Below, in pieces: positions 1 to 8,372 of a DNA stretch of 64,000 nucleotides. The stretch covers positions 16,247-80,246 of the forward strand of contig NZ_AINS01000006.1 in assembly GCF_000254135.1 (NCBI RefSeq), written 5' to 3'. The notes under the pieces are model-generated. The model saw only the letters and a list, made by a program, of their open reading frames with translations. It searched no databases and was not told the DNA's origin. Origin of the DNA: Campylobacter coli LMG 9860. GTDB taxonomy: Bacteria; Campylobacterota; Campylobacteria; Campylobacterales; Campylobacteraceae. Position numbers and translations under genes: made by a program. Numbering within the stretch: the stretch's first letter is position 1; each line of letters opens with the position of its first letter.

Positions 1-373
1 TGGAGAATGCTTTAAACAAAGCACTCAATTTATAAGTTATGAAAATGAAATTTTAACTATTAGTTCAAATGCGCAAGGAAGTAACCGCGATAAGCTTAAT
101 AAGGGCTTTAAACTCATTCAAGAACTTTTTAGAAATCATTTTGGCTCTAATGCTAAAATTGTCGTGCAAAAAGCAATCATTATAGATGAGAGCAAATTAC
201 AATCCCTAACCCAAGAACTGCCTCAACAAAATAATGAAGCACAAGCTCCTAAAAAAATAGATCTTCACTCTTCTTTTAATGAGCTAAAACAAGGAGCAAA
301 GAAATTTGATCCTCAAGAGGATACAAAAGAAGCTTTAAGAGAATATTTTGGCGAACCCAAAATAGAAAACTAA
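1..373 (+). CDS. dnaX: DNA polymerase III subunit gamma/tau, C-terminal end (partial)
   Basis: The reading frame is open from base 2 and ends at the TAA at 371-373, so only the last 123 or so residues are present. The product would be the clamp-loader subunit of the replicative polymerase. The visible part is the poorly conserved C-terminal region, with a short fold-like stretch (FRNHFGSNAKIVV) followed by a Gln/Lys-rich linker and an acidic tail. The identification rests mainly on position, directly before the copper ATPase cluster as in C. jejuni where dnaX (Cj1157) precedes this block, and on the general look of a DnaX tail. A GTG at 164 is internal and is not the start. The gene converges with copA, leaving only 11 bases between the stops. 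Confidence 0.7.
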   Translation, partial: GECFKQSTQFISYENEILTISSNAQGSNRDKLNKGFKLIQELFRNHFGSNAKIVVQKAIIIDESKLQSLTQELPQQNNEAQAPKKIDLHSSFNELKQGAKKFDPQEDTKEALREYFGEPKIEN

Positions 374-384
374 GTCTCTAAAGC

Positions 385-2508
385 TTAGACTTTTCTAAGT
401 CTTAGAGAATTAAGCACTACACAAAGTGAGCTAAAACACATTGCAAGTGCTGCTAAATGAGGACTTAAAGTGATGAAAGGCACAAAGCCTGCGGCTATGG
501 GAATACAAAGAATATTATAAAAAAACGCCCAAAAAAGATTGAGCTTAATAATATTTTTTGTCTTTTTAGCAAGCTTAAAACACCAAGAAATAAGCCTTAA
601 ATCATCTTTCATAAGTATAAAATCTCCAGCATTTTTAGCTAAATCACTTCCTTCTTTAAAACTCATACTCACACTTGCTAAATTTAAAGCAGCTGCATCA
701 TTAATCCCATCTCCTACAAAAAGTGAATTTTGCTTATGCTCTTTAATGATTTGCAATTTTTCTTCAGGCAACAATCCTGCCTTAAAATCAGCAATACCCA
801 ATAAATTTGCGACACTTTGTACGCTTTTTTCATTATCTCCACTTAAAATAATGCTTTGAATTTTTTGCTTTTTAAAATCCTCTATAAGCTCTTTAGCCCC
901 TTCTTTTAAGGTATTTTTTAGAGTAAGCACCCCTAAGCACTCACCATTTTTAGCAAAATACACACAAATTAAAGCTTCTTCTTTTAAACTCTGTAAAAAT
1001 TCATCTGCCTTTTCTAAATTTTTTACTCCACTCTCTTGCATAAATTTTAAATTTCCTAGCAAGTATTCTTCATTTTCTTCTATGTATTTTACACCCTTGC
1101 CTATAAAAATTTCACTACTTCCTTTTAGAATTTGAGCTTTTATCTTAGAAGCTTCAAAGATAGCCTTAGCGATAGGATGAGAACTTGAACTTTCGATTAA
1201 GGCTAGCATTTGAAAATCTTTAGCATTTAAATTGTGCCTAAAAAGTTCTAAATTATTTTGCGTTAAGGTGCCTGTTTTATCAAAAAAAGCTGTCTTGATT
1301 TTATTTAAATTTTCTAAAGCAGCAGGGTTTTTGATTAGGATAAAATTTTTCATCGCCGCACCTTGAGCGGTGATTAAAGCGATAGGAGTTGCAAGCCCTA
1401 AGGCGCAAGGGCAAGAGATTAAAAGGACTGCACAAGCGTGTAAAAAAGCTTCACTTACGCCTGCTTTAAAGCTCCAAAATACAAAAACTGCCAAGGCAAA
1501 AGCGATTATTGTGATGACAAAATATCTAGAAATTCTATCGACTGAATTTTCCAAAGGAGTTTTGACATTTCCTGCTTTAAAGACAAGATCTTTGATCTGT
1601 TCTAAAGTACTATCCATAGCCTTTTTACTTGCTTTTATATGTAAATTTCCATTTAAAAGTATAGAGCCTGCCTTTATCTCATCATCAACTCTTACACTGC
1701 TAGGCAAAAATTCTCCGCTTAAAAAACTCGTATCAATCTCGGCCTTACCTTGGATCACTACCCCATCAACTGCTACGCTTTCACCCTCTCTTACTACTAT
1801 AATATCTCCATTTTTAACAAAAGCACTTAAAATTTCATTAAGCTCCCCTGCTTCGTTTAAAATTTTAGCCTTTTTTATATCAATTTCATTGAGTCTTTTT
1901 TGATAATTCAAAGCCTTAAATTTAGCATTTGTCTCTAAAAATTTACCCAAAAGCACAAAACTTATAATCATGGCCGCACCACTAAAATAAAGGTGCTTTT
2001 CATCTTCAAAAAGATTTAAATATATACAAAAAGAGTAAGCAAAGGCACTGATACAGCCTAAAGCGATTAAGGTATTCATATCTAAATTCCAATTTTTTAA
2101 ACCCTTAATCGCATGAGAAAAAAAAGTCCTACCGCAATAAAAAATCACAAAAAAGCTTAGAAGCATTTGCATATTTTGACTTAAAAAACTTGTGTCAAAC
2201 ATTTCAAAATACATAATCAAAGCACTTAAAACTATGCTTAAAAGCAAATTTTTACGCAAGGAGATGAGTTCTTTTTTACGGTATTCTTCCAAATTTTGCT
2301 CATTTTCTAAAATCTCAAAGCCAAGACTTTGAATTTTTTCAATCACATCTTGACTCCTTGCCTCATCTTCGAGTAAAAATACCCCACTAGAATTCACATA
2401 AGAAACACTTGCATCACTCACTCCTTGTATTTTCTTACAAGCACGCTCTATGGCATTAGAGCAATTTACGCAAGTCATTTTGCCTATTTTTACACGAAAT
2501 TCTTGCAT
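385..2508 (-). CDS. copA: Copper-exporting P1B-type ATPase
   Basis: An inner-membrane P-type ATPase of 707 residues that exports Cu(I) from the cytoplasm. The order of parts is typical: an N-terminal heavy-metal-associated domain with MTCVNC (Cys13, Cys16), transmembrane segments from about residue 85, the actuator domain, the SCPCALGLATP metal channel motif, the phosphorylation motif DKTGTLT, the SSHPIAKAI motif of the nucleotide domain, GDGINDAA, and two final membrane helices. The CPC motif and single HMA domain point to Cu(I)/Ag(I) rather than zinc. The start codon overlaps the stop of the small HMA protein gene by one base, so the two are co-translated. Equivalent to Cj1161c. Confidence 0.93.
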   Translation of the reverse strand: MQEFRVKIGKMTCVNCSNAIERACKKIQGVSDASVSYVNSSGVFLLEDEARSQDVIEKIQSLGFEILENEQNLEEYRKKELISLRKNLLLSIVLSALIMYFEMFDTSFLSQNMQMLLSFFVIFYCGRTFFSHAIKGLKNWNLDMNTLIALGCISAFAYSFCIYLNLFEDEKHLYFSGAAMIISFVLLGKFLETNAKFKALNYQKRLNEIDIKKAKILNEAGELNEILSAFVKNGDIIVVREGESVAVDGVVIQGKAEIDTSFLSGEFLPSSVRVDDEIKAGSILLNGNLHIKASKKAMDSTLEQIKDLVFKAGNVKTPLENSVDRISRYFVITIIAFALAVFVFWSFKAGVSEAFLHACAVLLISCPCALGLATPIALITAQGAAMKNFILIKNPAALENLNKIKTAFFDKTGTLTQNNLELFRHNLNAKDFQMLALIESSSSHPIAKAIFEASKIKAQILKGSSEIFIGKGVKYIEENEEYLLGNLKFMQESGVKNLEKADEFLQSLKEEALICVYFAKNGECLGVLTLKNTLKEGAKELIEDFKKQKIQSIILSGDNEKSVQSVANLLGIADFKAGLLPEEKLQIIKEHKQNSLFVGDGINDAAALNLASVSMSFKEGSDLAKNAGDFILMKDDLRLISWCFKLAKKTKNIIKLNLFWAFFYNILCIPIAAGFVPFITLSPHLAALAMCFSSLCVVLNSLRLRKV

Positions 2509-2711
2509 TATTCAATCTTTTCTAAAACTTCAAAACCAAGTTCGCCAAGTTCTTTTTTAAATTCTTCTTCTCTTGAGCTATCTAAATTCAAACTTAGCGT
2601 GCGGGGATTTGCATCAAGATCTATTTTGATCTCTCCAAAAATATCTTCTAAAGAATTTTTAATCAAATTTGCACAATTTTGACAATTGATATTTGCGACT
2701 TTAAATTTCAT
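2508..2711 (-). CDS. Small heavy-metal-associated domain protein, CopZ/CopP-like chaperone
   Basis: A 67-residue protein that is essentially a single HMA ferredoxin-like domain, with the metal-binding loop NINCQNCANLIKN (CxxC) near residue 9. Its likely role is to bind Cu(I) in the cytoplasm and hand it to the ATPase encoded just downstream. The gene overlaps the CDF gene upstream by 11 bases and copA downstream by one base, which supports one metal-handling operon. The usual Met-x-Cys context (MTCxxC) is replaced by Ile-Asn-Cys, so metal preference could differ from classical CopZ. Equivalent to Cj1162c. Confidence 0.85.
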   Translation of the reverse strand: MKFKVANINCQNCANLIKNSLEDIFGEIKIDLDANPRTLSLNLDSSREEEFKKELGELGFEVLEKIE

Positions 2712-3642
2712 TTTTACTCCTTAAAGGTTGAATGGTAATATGCCCTATTTCAAATCGGTGTAACAAATCATGCGACAAATCATAAGATAATTGTTCAAAT
2801 TCTTTTAAATCATCGATATTAACTCGTAAATGCATAGAAGCTACTAACATTTTATTGGTAATTTGTGTGATATGCAAATCAATCACCTCTTCTACTTTAG
2901 AATTTAAAAGCAAAGCTTGTTTTACCTCTTCTATATCCACAGGAGAGGTTTCAAGTAAAATATTTACACTTTGCTTAAGAAGTGTTATAGCCCATCTTAA
3001 AAGTAAAAGCGATAAAATAATAGCTAAAATCGTATCTATATAAACTATACCGCTAAAATATACAGCAATACCACCTATAATCACTACCAAAGAGCCCAGC
3101 AAATCACTCATCATATGCAAAAAGGCTGATTTCATATTGACATTTTCTAAATTTGCGCCTCTAAACATCATAAAAGCATTTATAGCATTGACTAAAAAAC
3201 CTAAAACAGCTACTATAATCATAGTTTTAGCATCGATACTGCTTGGATTTATAAGCTTTTCTATAGCTTCATAGATGATAAAAATCGCTGATAAAATGAT
3301 AGTTAAAGCATTGATAAATGCGACCAAAATTTCTAAGCGAAAATAACCAAAAGTCTTTTGATGATCCTGCCATTTTTCTATAGCGATAATAGCTAAAAAA
3401 CTAAGTGTTAGAGCAAAAACATCTGAAAACATATGCAAAGTATCACTTAAAAGCGCAAGAGAATTAGAAAGTAAAGAGTATATAAATTGAACCAGCATCA
3501 TTGAAAAAGTCATCAAAAGAGAAATTTTCAATATTTTTTTATCCACACTCCTTGCATCAGCATGATGATGTTCATGAGAGTGATCTTCGTGGTTATGTTT
3601 AGATTTATTCGCTAAGGGTTCGTGTAGTAAAAATTCATACAT
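2701..3642 (-). CDS. Cation diffusion facilitator family metal exporter
   Basis: An inner-membrane CDF transporter of 313 residues that exports divalent metal (Zn, Co, Cd or similar) in exchange for protons. A His-rich cytoplasmic N terminus (HNHEDHSHEHHHAD, about residues 16-29) precedes six predicted helices. The metal-site residues are seen in LLSDTLHMFSD (helix 2) and FLHMMSDLLGS (helix 5), a HxxxD pattern typical of zinc transporters. A cytoplasmic C-terminal domain follows. It is the first gene of the operon with the HMA protein and copA, and its ribosome binding site lies inside a perfect inverted repeat (3643-3695). Equivalent to Cj1163c. Confidence 0.9.
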   Translation of the reverse strand: MYEFLLHEPLANKSKHNHEDHSHEHHHADARSVDKKILKISLLMTFSMMLVQFIYSLLSNSLALLSDTLHMFSDVFALTLSFLAIIAIEKWQDHQKTFGYFRLEILVAFINALTIILSAIFIIYEAIEKLINPSSIDAKTMIIVAVLGFLVNAINAFMMFRGANLENVNMKSAFLHMMSDLLGSLVVIIGGIAVYFSGIVYIDTILAIILSLLLLRWAITLLKQSVNILLETSPVDIEEVKQALLLNSKVEEVIDLHITQITNKMLVASMHLRVNIDDLKEFEQLSYDLSHDLLHRFEIGHITIQPLRSKNEI

Positions 3643-3695
3643 TTTATATCCTTTTTGCTTGATATTTTAAGATATTAAACTAAAAAGGATATAAA
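3643..3695 (-). promoter_or_regulatory. Perfect inverted repeat covering the RBS of the CDF gene
   Basis: TTTATATCCTTTTT at 3643-3656 and its exact reverse complement AAAAAGGATATAAA at 3682-3695 are separated by 25 bases. In the minus-strand transcript the second arm contains AAAAAGGA, the Shine-Dalgarno sequence, and abuts the ATG. A 14-base-pair stem would therefore hide the ribosome binding site. It could be an RNA switch or an operator. The repeat is seen directly; the function is inferred. Confidence 0.6.
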
Positions 3696-3716
3696 GATTT
3701 ATATTTTTCATAAAAA

Positions 3717-3986
3717 TTAAAAATCAAAAAGTTCGCCTAGCCAGCTTTCTCTTTTTTTCTTTTTGTAATAATGATCGTGGCTTTGGTGACTATAAGAATG
3801 ATCATTATATCTAGGCTCTTGTCTTGGAGCTTGGTTAAAACTTGCCGTATTAGGAGTGCTGCGTTCTATGATTTTATCAAGTTCTCCACGATCAAGCCAA
3901 ACACCACGACACTTTGGACAATAATCAATCTCAACTCCGCTTCTATCGCTCATTACCAAATCAACATTACAAACAGGACACAACAT
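3717..3986 (-). CDS. Zinc-ribbon protein (zf-TFIIB type)
   Basis: An 89-residue protein if it starts at MLCPVC. I chose this ATG (3984-3986) because AAAGGAAA lies just upstream and the zinc ribbon then begins at residue 3, as usual for the family; a longer upstream frame exists but has no obvious ribosome binding site. Four cysteines form the ribbon in CPVCNVDL and YCPKCRGVWLDRGEL. The tail is His/Tyr/Lys-rich (HSYSHQSHDHYYKKKK) and ends in WLGELFDF. The function is unknown; placement beside metal transporters suggests zinc binding. Equivalent to Cj1164c. Confidence 0.8.
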   Translation of the reverse strand: MLCPVCNVDLVMSDRSGVEIDYCPKCRGVWLDRGELDKIIERSTPNTASFNQAPRQEPRYNDHSYSHQSHDHYYKKKKRESWLGELFDF

Positions 3987-4043
3987 GTATTTTTCCTTTT
4001 TTATAAAATTTTCAAAATTATAATAAGAAAGATTAAACAAAAA

Positions 4044-4538
4044 TCAATGCTTTTTAGCATGCCTTGTCATCATAAAACTTTGCTCAAAGAATATAAGCAA
4101 GGTAACGCTTACCCCTATAGCCAAAGCCAAAGTTACCGAAAGTGTGGTAAAAAAATAATCAAAAAACTGCACCAAAAATTCAGACTTAGCCTTTAAATCA
4201 TCACTGCGTATAAAAGAGATAAGATATAAAATAGCCTTATAAGCATAAATACCAGGTATCATAGGAATAAGCGCAGGAAAAGCAATAACCTCAGCAGGGG
4301 TTTTAATAATCTTAGCCAAAGCAATACCCAAACAACCCACGCAAAAAGAAGCTACAAAAGTTGCAATTGCCAAAGTTTCAAAATGAAAATATTCTATCAA
4401 AGTAAAGCGAAGTCCGTGAGCAATGGCCGCTAAGAGTGCAGATAAAATAAGAGTTTTTAAAGGAGGATTACAAGCATACGCGAAACCAAACCCAGCCATA
4501 GCAGCAAAAAACATATCTTTTAAGATAAATTCAATCAT
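4044..4538 (-). CDS. Threonine/serine exporter family, small subunit (ThrE C-terminal half, YjjB-like)
   Basis: A hydrophobic protein of 164 residues with about five membrane segments. The GLRFTLIEY and PALIPMIPGIYAYKA stretches fit the DUF3815/ThrE_2 family. In Corynebacterium ThrE one polypeptide carries both halves; here, as in E. coli YjjP/YjjB, they are separate genes. It overlaps its partner gene (4535-5311) by four bases, so the two are translationally coupled. The family exports small amino acids or related compounds such as succinate; the substrate cannot be told from sequence. Equivalent to Cj1165c. Confidence 0.75.
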   Translation of the reverse strand: MIEFILKDMFFAAMAGFGFAYACNPPLKTLILSALLAAIAHGLRFTLIEYFHFETLAIATFVASFCVGCLGIALAKIIKTPAEVIAFPALIPMIPGIYAYKAILYLISFIRSDDLKAKSEFLVQFFDYFFTTLSVTLALAIGVSVTLLIFFEQSFMMTRHAKKH

Positions 4539-5311
4539 TGTAAAATCCCAAATTTTGAAATACTAAGAGTCATATAAATTCCAAGAGCAATACAGCAAAT
4601 TAAAATAGCTACGCTGATAATACGACTTAAACCCATTAAAATATGATCTTTTAATATATCGATTATAGAATTGATAAAAAATACCCCCGGTATAAGATAT
4701 AAGATACTAGAACCAAGTGCTGCATCAGAAGTATTTGTATAGCCCATATCTAAACCCAAAAATACAAACCAAGAAGAAACAAAAGAGCAAAGAATGTATT
4801 GAATTCTTAAATCTATTTTTATCTTAGTAAGAGCAAATCTTAAAAGCAGTCCTAAAAAAGTCGCAAAAAATACCAAAACCCCTGCGCCAAAATCCCCGCC
4901 AAAAAGTCTACAAAAACCTGAATTAGCTATAGAAACAAATAAAAGATTTAATACATAAGAATGTTTTTTTTGAATACTTATAGCATTAAAGGCTGATTTT
5001 GCTTTTTCAAGTTCGTATTTGTGATCGTATATGGCCCAACTTAAAGCACTTAATTCAAAAATAAGTTTAAAATTAATATGAGCATGATGATTAGGTATCA
5101 CATAGGTTCTTTGTATGGAATTATCTTCAATATCTACAATATTTAAAGTGATATGGTGAAAAAAGAAATTAATATTGATCTCATATCCATAAACTTGAGC
5201 TATCCTGCCAACGCATTTAGCAACTCTAGCTGTGTAGGTTCCTGCGCTTAAAAGTGTTTTGGTATAGTCGATTAGAAAATTTGTTAAACTTTGAATATCA
5301 GGCTTTTGCAT
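4535..5311 (-). CDS. Threonine/serine exporter family, large subunit (ThrE N-terminal half, YjjP-like)
   Basis: A protein of 258 residues with a soluble N-terminal domain of about 110 residues (LIDYTKTLLSAGTYTARVAKCVGRIAQVYG, a ThrE/DUF1212 signature split here across residues 13 to 42) followed by five hydrophobic segments, including a GGDFGAGVLVFFATFLG segment and LGSSILYLIPGVFFINS. It pairs with the small subunit downstream through an ATGA-type overlap. Transcription runs away from the ldh gene, so 5312-5376 holds two divergent promoters. Equivalent to Cj1166c. The export role is a family inference. Confidence 0.75.
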   Translation of the reverse strand: MQKPDIQSLTNFLIDYTKTLLSAGTYTARVAKCVGRIAQVYGYEININFFFHHITLNIVDIEDNSIQRTYVIPNHHAHINFKLIFELSALSWAIYDHKYELEKAKSAFNAISIQKKHSYVLNLLFVSIANSGFCRLFGGDFGAGVLVFFATFLGLLLRFALTKIKIDLRIQYILCSFVSSWFVFLGLDMGYTNTSDAALGSSILYLIPGVFFINSIIDILKDHILMGLSRIISVAILICCIALGIYMTLSISKFGILQ

Positions 5312-5338
5312 ATTTATAATTTCTTTAAAATCAAATTT

Positions 5339-5344
5339 ATATAA
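5339..5344 (+). promoter_or_regulatory. Likely -10 box of the ldh-family gene
   Basis: TATAAT lies 32 bases upstream of the ATG at 5377, in an AT-rich region with no clear -35 box, as usual for Campylobacter sigma-70 promoters. A Shine-Dalgarno AAAGGAAA precedes the start codon. Confidence 0.5.
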
Positions 5345-5376
5345 TTATAACAAAATTTCAAAGCAAAGGAAATAAA

Positions 5377-6300
5377 ATGTCAAAAATCGGTATTGTGGGT
5401 TTGGGTTTTGTGGGTGCAGCAAGTGCTTATAATATTGTTGTGCAAAATATTTGCTCCGAACTTTATTTATATGATATCAAGCAAGACTTAGCCTTAGCAC
5501 ACGCGAGAGATTTAGAAGATATGTCTGCGATTCATTCTTCTTATACGAGAATAATTCATGCTACAAATTTAGAACAACTAGCAAGTTGTGATATTATCAT
5601 CCTAGCTTTCAGAAAAGAAAATTTAAAAGAATTATCCAGTCGTTTAGTTGAGCTTCAAAACAATATCACCGAGCTTAAGGATATTGTTTTGAGTTTAAAA
5701 CATGCAAATTTTAAGGGTAAATATATCGTTGCTACAAATCCAAATGATACGATTACTTATTATACTCAAATTCTAAGCTCTTTACCTAAAAACCATGTTT
5801 TTGGAAGTGGAACCAATCTTGATAGCTCTAGACTTAAAAAAATTCTAGCCAAAGATTTAGATCTTAATCCTAAAGATATCACCGCTTATATGATAGGAGA
5901 GCATGGGGATTCGCAATTTGCCGCCCTTTCTACGGCTAGTGTTTTAGGGCAAAATTTACTAACATTTTGCGATAAGATGGGTAAAAAATTAGATATAGAA
6001 AATATCGAAAAAGCAGTTGTTGATGAGGGGTATTTTATCTATAAACGCAAAGGAAGAACCGAATTTGGCATAGGAACTTCTTGTGCAAATTTAGCTAAAG
6101 CTGTTTTAGAAGATAGAAAAAGCTTGTATCCTATAAGTGTGGTTTTTGATGATTTAGCATTTTCATTGCCTGCTATCATAGGAAAAAATGGGGTAGAAAA
6201 AATCTTTGAACTAGATTTTAACGAAAGAGAAAAAATCAAGCTAGAAAATTCAAAACTGCAAATTAAAAATGCTATACAAAGTGTGAGCGATAAAATTTAA
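5377..6300 (+). CDS. Lactate/malate dehydrogenase family protein
   Basis: A cytoplasmic NAD-dependent 2-hydroxyacid dehydrogenase of 307 residues. The N terminus holds the dinucleotide motif GIVGLGFVGAASA. Catalytic residues of the family are recognisable: the arginine after the mobile loop (SSRL), the substrate-binding arginine in NLDSSRLK, and the His-Asp context GEHGDSQ. The specificity loop (AFRKENLKELSS) is unusual, longer than in canonical LDH, and lacks the clear Gln or Arg that tells lactate from malate enzymes. C. jejuni Cj1167 is annotated ldh, but the substrate should be treated as unproven. The gene ends in a hairpin terminator shared with the 3' end of dedA. Confidence 0.8.
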   Translation: MSKIGIVGLGFVGAASAYNIVVQNICSELYLYDIKQDLALAHARDLEDMSAIHSSYTRIIHATNLEQLASCDIIILAFRKENLKELSSRLVELQNNITELKDIVLSLKHANFKGKYIVATNPNDTITYYTQILSSLPKNHVFGSGTNLDSSRLKKILAKDLDLNPKDITAYMIGEHGDSQFAALSTASVLGQNLLTFCDKMGKKLDIENIEKAVVDEGYFIYKRKGRTEFGIGTSCANLAKAVLEDRKSLYPISVVFDDLAFSLPAIIGKNGVEKIFELDFNEREKIKLENSKLQIKNAIQSVSDKI

Positions 6301-6902
6301 GCCTTTTTAGCAAAAGGCTTTTTTATTTTTATATAAATTAAACTTGCCAAAACTATAAAAATAATTATAACAATAAGAATTTGAGTCAGATAAGCTTTAA
6401 TCAATTCTTCATTTTCTCCTATATAATAACCCAAAAATGCGAGTATACTTACCCAAATAGCACTACCTAGTGCAGTAAAAAGCACAAAATTAACAAGTTT
6501 CATTTTAACCAAACCCGCAGGCATGGAAATATACTGACGAATTCCTGGCAAAAGCCTACAAGTAAAAGTGGAAAATTCTCCGTGTTTATTAAAAAATTCT
6601 TCAAATTTGGCAAATTTAGCTTCATTGATACCAAAATATTTACCCCATCTAAGTACAAATTTTTTACCCCAAAAAAAGCAAATATAATAATTAATCAAAG
6701 CTCCTAAAACAGAGCCTAAAACTCCACTTAATATACAAAAAACTATATCAAGCTCGCCCTTATGCGCTAAATATCCTGCTGGAATCATCACAACTTCACT
6801 TGGAAAAGGTATAAAACAACTTTCTAAAGTCATTAAAATAATAATGCCTAAATATCCCCAATCACTAGCAGTTTCGATAATAAAATGAATGATTTCTTGC
6901 AT
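6297..6902 (-). CDS. DedA family inner-membrane protein
   Basis: A protein of 201 residues with the DedA (SNARE-associated/VTT) fold. Family marks are ESCFIPFPSEVVMIPAG near residue 27, the glycine-rich GVLGSVLGALINYYICFFWGKK segment (split by polar residues), and RLLPGIRQYISMPAG, where the arginine and proline are conserved. DedA proteins act in membrane homeostasis and some flip undecaprenyl phosphate or phosphatidylethanolamine. The C terminus (KKPFAKKA) is encoded by the stem of the ldh terminator. A second, divergent DedA paralogue lies at 49038. Equivalent to Cj1168c. Confidence 0.88.
   Translation of the reverse strand: MQEIIHFIIETASDWGYLGIIILMTLESCFIPFPSEVVMIPAGYLAHKGELDIVFCILSGVLGSVLGALINYYICFFWGKKFVLRWGKYFGINEAKFAKFEEFFNKHGEFSTFTCRLLPGIRQYISMPAGLVKMKLVNFVLFTALGSAIWVSILAFLGYYIGENEELIKAYLTQILIVIIIFIVLASLIYIKIKKPFAKKA
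6299..6324 (+). terminator. Rho-independent terminator of the ldh-family gene, inside the dedA 3' end
   Basis: AAGCCTTTT (6299-6307) and AAAAGGCTT (6312-6320) form a perfect nine-pair stem with loop TAGC, followed by a T run. The left arm includes the last bases of the ldh stop codon and the whole hairpin overlaps the final dedA codons. Confidence 0.75.
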
Positions 6903-7066
6903 ATTAGCCTTATAGAAGAAAAATTTCCAAAATTGTAACTTAAAAAAATAAACAAATTAAAGCAAGTATTTAAAATCATACTTTCTAACTAAGATTTATA
7001 CAGAAGCTATCTTAGCTAGTCTAGTAAAAGACCAGCTTTAGTAGGCAAGATAAAAATTAATGTAAA

Positions 7067-7549
7067 TTAGATTTTATCACAGATTTTAATATCGATGATT
7101 TTATCACCTTGACGAATAGAATCTAGCACTTCCAAACTTTCTTTATCTTCGGGATTAATTTGCCCAAAAACAGTATGAACTCCATCTAAATGAGCTTGAG
7201 GGCTGTGACAAATAAAAAATTGAGAGCCACCCGTATCGCGTCCTGCGTGTGCCATAGATAAGGTTCCACGCTCATGTTTATGTTCTTGATCATCACATTC
7301 GCAAATAATTTCATATCCAGGCCCACCTACACCATTGCCGTGTGGACAACCTCCTTGTATGACAAAATTTGGGATCACACGATGAAAATTTAAATCTTTA
7401 TAAAATCCCTCATTAGCCAAAGTAGCAAAATTACAAACCGTTTGCGGAGCCTCATCGCCAAAAAGTTTTAATTTCATTGTGCCTTTTTCAGTTTCTATAA
7501 GAGCAAATTTGTATTCATTTACTTTGCTTGTTTCGATTGTTTTTATCAT
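7067..7549 (-). CDS. Cyclophilin-type peptidyl-prolyl cis-trans isomerase
   Basis: A cytoplasmic cyclophilin of 160 residues with no signal peptide. The active site is well preserved: [13 protein letters not shown] (catalytic Arg), [19 protein letters not shown] and [11 protein letters not shown]. The segment [13 protein letters not shown] near residue 85 carries several Cys and His residues and is an insert relative to E. coli PpiB, perhaps binding a metal. The yebC-family gene lies nine bases upstream on the same strand, so the two probably form one transcript. In C. jejuni NCTC 11168 this is Cj1171c, followed by the omp50 pair, which is missing here. Confidence 0.9.
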   Translation of the reverse strand: MIKTIETSKVNEYKFALIETEKGTMKLKLFGDEAPQTVCNFATLANEGFYKDLNFHRVIPNFVIQGGCPHGNGVGGPGYEIICECDDQEHKHERGTLSMAHAGRDTGGSQFFICHSPQAHLDGVHTVFGQINPEDKESLEVLDSIRQGDKIIDIKICDKI

Positions 7550-7558
7550 TATTTCTCC

Positions 7559-8266
7559 TTAATCTATATTTGTATAAACAGCTTGAACATCATCATCATC
7601 TTCTAACTTATCTAAAAGTTTTTCTATATCGCTAAGCTGTTCTTCGCTAAAGCTTACAGGATTGTTTGGTATATACTCAAGTCCTGCTTTTTTAAGAACT
7701 AAACCCTTAGTCTCTATAGCAGAACTTAGCTCACCAAAGGCAGTATAATCACCGCTAATTACTAACTCTTCTTCATTTTGTTCTAATTCTTCAAGCCCTG
7801 CATCGATCAAATCAAGTTCTAATTCTTCTAAATCTCCTGCAAATTTTTCAAGATGAAAAACCGCTTTTCTAGCAAACATAAAGCCTAAAGATCCATTTTG
7901 TAAAACTTCTCCACCATTTTTGCTAAAAATGGCTTTAACATTAGCCACGGTGCGCGTAGGGTTATCGCTCATACATTCAACTATAACCAAAGCTCCATGT
8001 GCAGCTTTTCCTTCATAATGAATGTTTTTAATATCTGCGCTATCTTTTCCACTCGCACGCTTAATAGCCGCATCTATATTATCTTTTGGCATATTATTTG
8101 CTTTTGCTGTGGCTATAGCACTTCTTAATTTTGGATTCATATCAGGATCAGTGCCACCTTCTTTAGCAGCTACTTGTATGGCTTTAGCAAGCTTAGGAAA
8201 AAGCTTACTCATTTTATCCCATCTAGCCTCTTTAGAGGCTCTTCGGTATTCAAACGCTCGTCCCAT
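7559..8266 (-). CDS. YebC/PmpR family regulatory or translation factor
   Basis: A protein of 235 residues covering the full TACO1/YebC family length. The N terminus [20 protein letters not shown] differs slightly from the typical AGHSKW start but keeps the pattern, followed by [14 protein letters not shown] and [18 protein letters not shown]. Members are described as transcription regulators and more recently as factors that relieve ribosome stalling on proline-rich sequence. Here it lies upstream of the cyclophilin gene on the same strand, nine bases away. Equivalent to Cj1172c. There are no visible defects. Confidence 0.9.
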   Translation of the reverse strand: MGRAFEYRRASKEARWDKMSKLFPKLAKAIQVAAKEGGTDPDMNPKLRSAIATAKANNMPKDNIDAAIKRASGKDSADIKNIHYEGKAAHGALVIVECMSDNPTRTVANVKAIFSKNGGEVLQNGSLGFMFARKAVFHLEKFAGDLEELELDLIDAGLEELEQNEEELVISGDYTAFGELSSAIETKGLVLKKAGLEYIPNNPVSFSEEQLSDIEKLLDKLEDDDDVQAVYTNID

Positions 8267-8372
8267 AAATTCTCACTTTCTTTAAGATTTCTAAAGTTAA
8301 AAGTATAAAACAAAAAGGCTAATTAAAGCTTTAAATGATATGATTTTACCGTTTATTTTTAGGAGGGCTTTC

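Noticed and set aside
1370..1903. 177-residue open frame opposite copA
   Set aside because: It is the antisense shadow of the P-type ATPase, with no ribosome binding site and no recognisable family.
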